From assembly GCA_945902955.1 (NCBI GenBank), contig CAMDNO010000014.1, positions 1 through 46,690 on the forward strand: a stretch of DNA of 46,690 nucleotides, in the 5' to 3' direction. The position numbers and the translations under genes were made by a program. Positions 25,401 through 31,558 of this stretch are shown here, piece by piece; the first letter of the stretch is position 1, and every line of letters starts with the position of its first letter. Below the pieces are notes generated by a model. The model saw nothing but the letters and a program-made list of their open reading frames with translations. It did no database searches and was not told where the DNA came from. The DNA is from Porphyromonas cangingivalis (GTDB lineage: Bacteria; Bacteroidota; Bacteroidia; Bacteroidales; Paludibacteraceae).

Positions 25401-28400
25401 TCATCCCGCTACCGCGTACAAAGCATTACCAATGGCCTGGGGCAAAGCGATAGATTTGTGTATACCAATGTGGCAAATCCCAATAATACGGCATCTCCCG
25501 AAGCGGTTATGAATATACATGCACCCTTTACGGTGGTAACGAGTTACGAAGATAAAAACGGAACTATTACCAATTACGAATATGGCGTTCCGAAAGTGCA
25601 TATCAAAGGAAAAGGGTTTCTGGGTTTCGAAACCATAACCACCAAAACACCCCGAATGGGTATAAAAACCATAACTACTTACGAAATAAATAAAAAATAC
25701 TATGGTTTAAACCTGAAAAAACAGGAGGTTTTTGAACTTACTAACAATAATCTGATTTCCTCTTCATCACAAACCAATGCTGTAATTGATGGCGATACTG
25801 TTGTAAACCCAATAGAAAAAGGAAAAGCCGGAATAAACCGCTTTATGCCTTACATTAGTTCATCTACTACAACAGACTATAAAAAAGGAACCTCGCAAAC
25901 CACAACAATCTCAGCGTTTGACAATTATTGGAATGTAACGAAGCAAGTGGAAAAAATGGGCGATGCCACCAAAATTACCGAGACCGCCTACATTAAGCGC
26001 AACGGACAAGGAGTAGCTTATTTGCCCGAAACAATAAAGGTAACTCAACAGCGTACAGGTCCCGACATTGTAAGCCAAACCAAATACGAGCTATACAACG
26101 CAGCCGGGCAGGTAGGTAAAGTAACTATTTACCCAAACACCGATGGACAAGTAACTACCGAATATGCATATCATCCAACTGGCAATTTAAAGGAGAAAAA
26201 AGTAACACCTAAAGGATTAAAAACACAAACCACCACTTACGGATATGATGCTTATTTCCGCCTATGTACTTCGGTAACTAATCCGCTAAAACAGGTTGCG
26301 CGTACAACCTATAACTATGCTACGGGCGATGTATTGACCAAAACCGATATAAATGGTTTTGTAACGGAATATAAATACGACACATTCGGTAGGTTAGAAA
26401 AAGAGTTACAACCTAATGGAGAAGTAATTACCTATAAAACCGAATGGACTAATTCGCATGGGGCTGTATATAAACAAACATCCACCAATACGAAAATAAT
26501 CAATAACTCTACAAGCTATTTTGATAAATACGGGAGGGAAATACTAACCGAACAAAGCGGATGGAAAGGTAATAAGTTAGTTTCGTTTAAAGCATACAAT
26601 GCCAAAGGGCAATTAGAAAAAGCCACTATGCCACATTATGCAGGCGAAAAAGAACTATACACCGAATACGAATACAACGATATATTGGGCAGGGTTACCA
26701 AAGAAAAAACCTTTGATGGCAGGCAAGTGCTTACCACTGGTTATGCATATACCACCACAACAACTACCATTACTCCGCCCGATGCTGCTCAGAAGAAAAC
26801 AGAAGTGCACGACAAACACGGTTTGGTAGTGGGGCGCACCGATGCCGGAGGTACTATAAGTTACTCGTACAATGCAGCAGGGCAGCCCATTGCCATAACA
26901 TCAAACGGAAGCAAAACCGAAATAGAGTATGACGATTATGGTAATCAGAAAACGCTCAAAGACCCCAATGCCGGAACTATATCGTTTACGTACTACGCCG
27001 GTGGCTTGTTGAAAACACAAACCAATGCCAAAGGCGATAAAACCGAAATGGTTTACGATGATTACGGGAGGGTAGACACCAAAACCGTTACCGAAAAAGA
27101 CACAACGAAGCAAACCATAACAAAACACACGTATGTATCTTCCGGCAACGGCAAGGGACAGATCCAAAGCATTGAACTGAAAAATCAGAACACACAGATT
27201 CACAAGCAAAAGTTTACATACAACGCATTACAGCTGACAGATACAATTACCGATGTGTACGATGGGCAAACCGTAGTGTTTAGCAACACCTACGATGCCC
27301 TATGGAGGCCATTAAACAGCACTTCGCCAAGCGGACTTATAACTACTAATAATTACAACGAATACGGCGACCTGTACAGAATAAGTACCGGCACTAAAAC
27401 GCTATGGGAAGGAAACGAGCAAAACAGCAAAGGACAATTTACCAACTTCACGCTGGGTAACGGGCTAATAACCACACGCTCGTACAGCGACCGTGGCGAG
27501 CTGGAAAGTATCCGAACCTATTTGCCTAATTCCACAATTAATATACAGAACAACACCTATACTTACTTTGATAAAACCGCTAATCTACAAACACGCAACG
27601 ATTTGAAAAACGGACGTAGTGAAAGATTTGAATATGATGAGTTAGATCGCCTTACAAAAGCTTATTTGAATAACGAGTTGAAATACAACATGACCTATTA
27701 CGCCAACGGAAATATCAATACCAAATCGGATGTTGGTACATACCGCTACGCCACGCCACGCCCGCATGCTATGAGCGGTATCGACAATACGGGAGCGGGC
27801 GTTACCAACCAAAAACAGTTTATCGACTACACGCCATTTAACAAAGTAAGCCGAATAAGGCAGGGTGTGGACGAAATCACTGTAAACAGGGTGTATGATA
27901 TTTATTACGGATTAGACGAGCAGCGCATTAAAACCGTTTACACCGAAAACAATAACGTAAAACTAACAAGGTATTATTTCGGCTCTTACGAAAAAGAAAT
28001 TGACGGAGATAAACATATAACAAACATTGACTATATTTACACGCCCACAGGATTAACGCTAATTGTCAAAAATGGTACGCAATATTATACACATACCGAT
28101 TTACTTGGTTCAATAGAGCGCATAACCAACTCCGTTGGCGCTATGGTAAGCGAGTACGCTTACACACCCTGGGGCGGACGGATATTACTCAGCGGAGTAA
28201 ATATTACAGATAGAGGTTATACAGGACACGAACACTTGAGTCCTTTTGGCGATGACACTAACAGCGGTTTCTGTCTCATTAACATGAACGGGCGTATTTA
28301 CGACCCTGTGCTGGCTAGGTTTTTAAGTCCTGACCCCTATGTGCAAGCACCAGACTTTACGCAGAGTTTTAACCGCTATGCGTATGGGTGGAATAATCCG

Positions 28401-29213
28401 TTTAAATATACTGATCCGAGCGGAGAGATAGTCTGGTTTATTTATGCAGGTGCAGCTTTAGTTGGAGGTACTTTAAACTTAATAAGTAACTGGAAAAAGG
28501 TCGACAATGTTTGGTCGGCATTAGGTTATTTTGGTAGTGGGGCTTTAGGTGGTGCTGTTAGTGTTGCAAATCCATTAGCAGGTGGTTCAATAACCTCAGG
28601 CGGAAATCTAATAACCGATATTGCCGGTGGTAAAGTTCCTGAATTTAAAAATGCTGGGGATGTTTTAATGTACACCGGAGGATTAGCTCTCGATGGCTGG
28701 GGAGTTGCAGGAGTAGGACAAATAGGGAAACATATAGGAGTAAAATTGGCTGGTAGTTACTTGACGGCTACAGCTGCTACAGGTACTTTTGCTAAAGTTG
28801 GCGGTGCTACTGCCACCGAAGCTTTTCAGGTTGCAGGTGTGGAGTTCTCGGTTGTTTCTACAAAAGTAGGTAGCGCTCCTGCTCAAATGGTTTTACAAGC
28901 GGGTAAAGGAGGGGCTAATGCTTTTCAAAAACATCACATCATACCTAATGAGATATACAAGACCTTTAAATTGGATTTTAAATCTATTGGGTGGAAACAA
29001 AATGATATTTGGAATTTGAAAAAATTACCATCTCCTTTTCATGCAAATCATCCAGCCTATAATAGTTATATTAAAAGAGAAATTTTAAACCTGAAGGCAT
29101 TAGATAATTTCAATTTAAATTCAATGCAAAATTTACAGCAGCAACTAAGACTAATGATAGGTGATGCTTATAGATCAGGGAATACAATAAATAATTTTTT
29201 TAAATTATACTAA
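22500..29213 (+). CDS. Giant lamin-tail/SpvB/Rhs polymorphic toxin with AHH nuclease tip
   Basis: 2237 residues. In order: a signal peptide (LLLLFLSSLAAYTQ); a lamin-tail-like domain at about 28-140 (GEFIELFNPTIQSIDISGWT); a SpvB/TcaC-like domain from about 235 (GAATYQIPIECPPGTNGLQP, SYSSQGSSGLLGLGWDIAGL); FG-GAP-like repeats at about 560-960 (SGDIDGDGYRD, DFNNDGLTDLL, DINNDGVQDL); a TcdB-like linker; Rhs/YD repeats at about 1180-1790; and the Rhs core at about 1850-1975 (YTHTDLLGSIERITN, GRIYDPVLARFLSPDPY, FNRYAYGWNNPFKYTDPSGE). After DPSGE comes a glycine-rich hydrophobic stretch, then the tip. H2145-H2146 of QKHHIIP, with NLKKLPSPFHANHPAYNSYI, fit the AHH nuclease type of the HNH/ENDO VII superfamily. 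The stop overlaps the next ATG by one base (TAATG). Confidence 0.92.
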   Translation: MVKHYNHFFCCLLLLFLSSLAAYTQIKPIVFSEIFYDSPLEETSTANIHHNGEFIELFNPTIQSIDISGWTLKDNTSFFTFPDNSTIQARSLFVVAYQYPNSGFTLNKLFPSINNLSSTNIIYQDRIVLMNDGEEIKLYDKSNKLVDIMSYRHRSTFGKRSGYWDICASNGLNPGIGESSLESIQRINIHYSTNGVTSLSSDYTVGTPTPLKFDESGNIPYADNNIYGNEQIDTSLHVGSLPGNATISPTGAATYQIPIECPPGTNGLQPNLSISYSSQGSSGLLGLGWDIAGLSAISRTPKNMYYDGENGKTIAFDNTDCLTLDGQRLILLSKDKENFAEGAVYGTEFENYTRVKVLKNSGIRSGDPNNHNFIYFELTTKDGTTIEFGSTPGSRVTSIDKLPYFENALSWKVNRIRDIFGNSVEISYTDNGQYIYEIRYVGTSRQIVNRIVFNYYYNTSTQYNIPIKKTTINGFWLQQNKILNNITTYNDNKKVKTYTFNYLQSDRDLRLNTVATYNAANKKLTESKINWGTENSAVKLVTLDKMVDNNLNNVNNAILYSGDIDGDGYRDKVELCIEPYDKDKPLLSGFFRVILAKNNKTLLSPAFRYRHFIVGGYNRPIIKMADINLDGKDEIILCQTEDDYREPPIEEKLNGTQKYVQTFNYNQINDKIELISKSSYLENPEYYAGAYNRLNCDFVVLDENNDSFLDLIMIPSIVRNEDSFTDRYQKLQVFYGSKKGFPHKSNLLIKDIKYYSTGVLRSVTGDFNSDGKIDVIHLTYDEPFKTYYSDKNIEIIVSKIWGGSILFKKTGLNIFSQCIPLDFNNDGLTDLLIQGNKENKPKNGWFILKNNGGYNVVPTKIDLSNLHRMSNVYDGEHCVAYPIDYNGDGAIDIVLADETFKKDNKFTESNWYFYKNVNGSFIGDGTNRTYTRLSKMNAEVIDINNDGVQDLVFGSGDYYMAYTIPNASSRYRVQSITNGLGQSDRFVYTNVANPNNTASPEAVMNIHAPFTVVTSYEDKNGTITNYEYGVPKVHIKGKGFLGFETITTKTPRMGIKTITTYEINKKYYGLNLKKQEVFELTNNNLISSSSQTNAVIDGDTVVNPIEKGKAGINRFMPYISSSTTTDYKKGTSQTTTISAFDNYWNVTKQVEKMGDATKITETAYIKRNGQGVAYLPETIKVTQQRTGPDIVSQTKYELYNAAGQVGKVTIYPNTDGQVTTEYAYHPTGNLKEKKVTPKGLKTQTTTYGYDAYFRLCTSVTNPLKQVARTTYNYATGDVLTKTDINGFVTEYKYDTFGRLEKELQPNGEVITYKTEWTNSHGAVYKQTSTNTKIINNSTSYFDKYGREILTEQSGWKGNKLVSFKAYNAKGQLEKATMPHYAGEKELYTEYEYNDILGRVTKEKTFDGRQVLTTGYAYTTTTTTITPPDAAQKKTEVHDKHGLVVGRTDAGGTISYSYNAAGQPIAITSNGSKTEIEYDDYGNQKTLKDPNAGTISFTYYAGGLLKTQTNAKGDKTEMVYDDYGRVDTKTVTEKDTTKQTITKHTYVSSGNGKGQIQSIELKNQNTQIHKQKFTYNALQLTDTITDVYDGQTVVFSNTYDALWRPLNSTSPSGLITTNNYNEYGDLYRISTGTKTLWEGNEQNSKGQFTNFTLGNGLITTRSYSDRGELESIRTYLPNSTINIQNNTYTYFDKTANLQTRNDLKNGRSERFEYDELDRLTKAYLNNELKYNMTYYANGNINTKSDVGTYRYATPRPHAMSGIDNTGAGVTNQKQFIDYTPFNKVSRIRQGVDEITVNRVYDIYYGLDEQRIKTVYTENNNVKLTRYYFGSYEKEIDGDKHITNIDYIYTPTGLTLIVKNGTQYYTHTDLLGSIERITNSVGAMVSEYAYTPWGGRILLSGVNITDRGYTGHEHLSPFGDDTNSGFCLINMNGRIYDPVLARFLSPDPYVQAPDFTQSFNRYAYGWNNPFKYTDPSGEIVWFIYAGAALVGGTLNLISNWKKVDNVWSALGYFGSGALGGAVSVANPLAGGSITSGGNLITDIAGGKVPEFKNAGDVLMYTGGLALDGWGVAGVGQIGKHIGVKLAGSYLTATAATGTFAKVGGATATEAFQVAGVEFSVVSTKVGSAPAQMVLQAGKGGANAFQKHHIIPNEIYKTFKLDFKSIGWKQNDIWNLKKLPSPFHANHPAYNSYIKREILNLKALDNFNLNSMQNLQQQLRLMIGDAYRSGNTINNFFKLY

Positions 29214-29890
29214 TGAACTTTTATAACATACAATTATCACATGACCCCAAAATTATTGGAGTTAAGAATGGTATCTATCAGGTTGAATTGATTGAGAAAA
29301 TGTATAATAGCGTTACATTTTCTCAATTCAAAAATATGTTCTTTAATCAAAACTTGGAAATTGATAAAATTCCAAGTTTTGAGTTTGAGTTTTATTTCAG
29401 ATTATTGAAAGGTGCAAAAGAAACTGATTTTATAAGTTTCTGCCCACATCTCAATCATTGCCATTTTCTTATAAATGAAAATATTCAAGACATTTTCTCA
29501 AATTTCAAGATACAACCATTTACACTATTAAACGCTAATATCTTTAATGAAACAAAACAAACTACATTAAAAAAATTCAGAATGTTTTATTCTGGATTTC
29601 AGAGTTGGGAGATTGTTAATTTTGAAGAAACAGTTTTTAATTATGGAGGCTTTGGTAATATCCCAATAAGTGAACATACATTTTCTAATATAGATGAATT
29701 AAAGTCCTTTAAGGGGATTCCAAAATTAAAAGTTTTATCTTTAACAAATAAATTTGACAATTCATTAGATCTGTTTTATTCACGACTCGGAGGTCTTTTT
29801 GTTTCTGAGAGATTAAAAATTTCTATTGAAAATGCCCTTGTAAACGGCATTGTATTTAACAATGAGATTAAAGTAATAACTAACTGTTGA
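29213..29890 (+). CDS. Likely immunity protein for the AHH nuclease tip
   Basis: 225 residues, no signal peptide, starting within the stop codon of the Rhs gene, which is the classic toxin-immunity arrangement. It contains CPHLNHCHFLINENIQDIFS and RMFYSGFQSWEIVNFEETVF, whose layout recalls DUF1629/Imm11-like immunity families. That family assignment is weak. Position and overlap are the main evidence. Low G+C and no relation to neighbours fit an exchangeable immunity gene. Confidence 0.65.
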   Translation: MNFYNIQLSHDPKIIGVKNGIYQVELIEKMYNSVTFSQFKNMFFNQNLEIDKIPSFEFEFYFRLLKGAKETDFISFCPHLNHCHFLINENIQDIFSNFKIQPFTLLNANIFNETKQTTLKKFRMFYSGFQSWEIVNFEETVFNYGGFGNIPISEHTFSNIDELKSFKGIPKLKVLSLTNKFDNSLDLFYSRLGGLFVSERLKISIENALVNGIVFNNEIKVITNC

Positions 29891-29940
29891 TGATTAATGA
29901 CAAATCCAACAATTAGATTAATCTTACTACTCCTGCTCAA

Positions 29941-30285
29941 ATGGCTTTACAAGCTGCAAAAGGAGGTGCGGAAGTTGTTGGGAAAGATGTTACACTAAAA
30001 GTAGCAAAAGAGAGTGGGGCATATTTCCTTGAATTTGAGAGTGGTAAAATGTATGTAGGTAAAGGTTTAGAAACAAGAATGGCAACATCCATTAATCGTA
30101 TTGAAGCTCAATTTGGTGACAAACTATTGAACAAAACATTTTACCCAACATCAACATCTCGAGAAGCATTTATGCTTGAACATCAACTTATGCTAAAAAC
30201 AGGTTACAAACCATTACATTGGCAGTCTAATTCAATGCTTTATAATAGAATTTGGTCACCAGGTAAAAATTTGTTAGGATTATAA
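29941..30285 (+). pseudogene. Displaced Rhs tip with GIY-YIG-like nuclease domain
   Basis: 114-residue frame without its own export or Rhs parts. Its start (PAQMALQAAKGGA, from about 29930) copies the junction before the tip of the large Rhs protein (PAQMVLQAGKGGA, at 28874-28915). The rest is a different domain: GAYFLEFESGKMYVGKGLET with Y28, Y38-V-G, R46, E75 and a later N fits a GIY-YIG nuclease. It therefore looks like an orphan C-terminal cassette left by tip replacement, silent unless recombined back. An immunity-like gene follows 2 bp downstream. It could also be expressed as a small cytoplasmic protein. Confidence 0.7.
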
Positions 30286-30287
30286 AC

Positions 30288-31133
30288 ATGGAAATATCAA
30301 ATGACGGTTTCAAGACAGTAATTGGAAGTGATGGTAAAATTGCTCTCTTATTTGATTCAGAGAGAGCCACCGAATGTGTAAAATTTGCTATTGAAAAAAA
30401 TATTCGAACACTATCCTTATATCCAGGAGTATATTTAGCAAGTAATTTATTTCCTTTATTTGAAATAAAAGACTTTATTTCTGGGTTATTATTAGAAGAA
30501 AGTATTGATTACTCTGGTCTTAATTATTTTAAGAATCTCACATATCTTAGCATTCCTGATAATAAAAAAGATTCTATAGACCTGTCTATATTTTCAGATA
30601 TTGAAGTTTTAGCTTGTGATTTTTCAGACCGCTTGAAAGGACTAGAGAGTGCAATTAAGCTTAGGAGTCTTACAATAAGCAATTTTAAGTCGAAAAATAA
30701 CAATTTATCAGAGATCCCAGCATTACTATCATTGGAGCATTTAAATTTAATCAAGCCTCGTATAAATTCATTACAAGGCATAGAAAAGTTTACTAAGCTG
30801 AAAAGATTAGAAATATATGGCGCTTCTAAACTTGACAGAATAGGTGACGTTTCAAATCTTAAGTCGCTGGAACAGATTTGCATTGAAAAGAGCAAGGCTA
30901 TTAATGATTTCGAAGCATTAAAAGACTTAACTAGTTTAAAAAAATTGATGTTGACAGAATCTGGAAATATTAAAACTCTTTCTTTTCTAAAGATGTTACC
31001 TAACCTAAAATTTATTAGCTTATGGAGAACAAACGTTTTAGATGGAGATTTAAGTTATTGCGAAGGAATTGATTACGTTGGATTTGATAATAAAAGGCAT
31101 TATTCGCACAAATCTGAAGAGTTTAAGAAATAA
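30288..31133 (+). CDS. Leucine-rich-repeat protein, likely immunity to the GIY-YIG tip
   Basis: 281 residues, no signal peptide. Irregular LRR units run from about residue 85 to 265 (LKGLESAIKLRSLTISNF, IPALLSLEHLNLIKPRINS, IEKFTKLKRLEIYGASKLD, ALKDLTSLKKLMLTESGN, FLKMLPNLKFISLWRTN). LRR proteins are common immunity partners of polymorphic toxins. The 2-bp spacing from the displaced toxin tip supports this role. Confidence 0.7.
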   Translation: MEISNDGFKTVIGSDGKIALLFDSERATECVKFAIEKNIRTLSLYPGVYLASNLFPLFEIKDFISGLLLEESIDYSGLNYFKNLTYLSIPDNKKDSIDLSIFSDIEVLACDFSDRLKGLESAIKLRSLTISNFKSKNNNLSEIPALLSLEHLNLIKPRINSLQGIEKFTKLKRLEIYGASKLDRIGDVSNLKSLEQICIEKSKAINDFEALKDLTSLKKLMLTESGNIKTLSFLKMLPNLKFISLWRTNVLDGDLSYCEGIDYVGFDNKRHYSHKSEEFKK

Positions 31134-31136
31134 AAG

Positions 31137-31155
31137 GGTAATGCATCAGATTTAG
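31137..31155 (+). repeat. GGTAATGCATCAGATTTAG motif after an immunity gene
   Basis: First of four copies of GGTAATGyATCAGATTTrG in the island. It begins 3 bp past the LRR gene stop codon. The others follow the last immunity-like gene (35952-36084). In one frame it would encode GNASDL, so it may be a remnant of coding sequence. Confidence 0.6.
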
Positions 31156-31182
31156 TATTTCGTGCTGTGAGAAAATTTGCAA

Positions 31183-31409
31183 CCTGTCCAATCGGATATG
31201 TCTTATTTAAATGAGTAAAAGTTGGCGGTCATCAGGTAGGATTTGTAATCCTACCTTTCTATATTATAAGGATTTGCAATCTGCTAATATTTCTAAAATA
31301 AATATTTATCTTTGTGTTGGATATGTTTCGGATTAAAAATCCTGATAATACAGGATGTTGGGATTACAAATCCCAACGACGGTGTGCAAACTCCAATATC
31401 CAATTGGAC
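31183..31409 (+). repeat. Hairpin-rich mobile-type element, copy 1 (about 225 bp)
   Basis: This copy and that at 35250-35476 share 210 bp with five differences by eye. Termini GTCCAATCGGATAT (31186-31199) and ATATCCAATTGGAC (31396-31409) are inverted repeats, 13 of 14. Inside are four GGATTnnnAATCC hairpins: GGTAGGATT/AATCCTACC, AGGATT/AATCTG, CGGATT/AATCCTG and GTTGGGATT/AATCCCAAC. There is no coding frame. The form fits a REP/MITE-type element moved in trans, possibly by a Y1 (RAYT-like) transposase. It lies just upstream of the restriction-modification gene. Confidence 0.8.
31307..31314 (+). promoter_or_regulatory. -7-type box inside repeat copy 1, facing the RM gene
   Basis: TATCTTTG fits TAnnTTTG and points toward the restriction-modification gene about 245 bp downstream. 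The same box is in copy 2 (35374-35381), facing the TNT fragment and its immunity gene. No clear -33. Confidence 0.35.
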
Positions 31410-31558
31410 GGATTAATTCGCCTTTATTAACAAATTGGCTATGGTTAGTAGCTAAAAAAGAGTGGTATTTTCAAACAGCTGTATTTCAAAAACATAACAA
31501 AAACAAAGCATCTGCATAAATGCGATGTACTTTTTACTGAACAGAAAAGCAAAAAACT

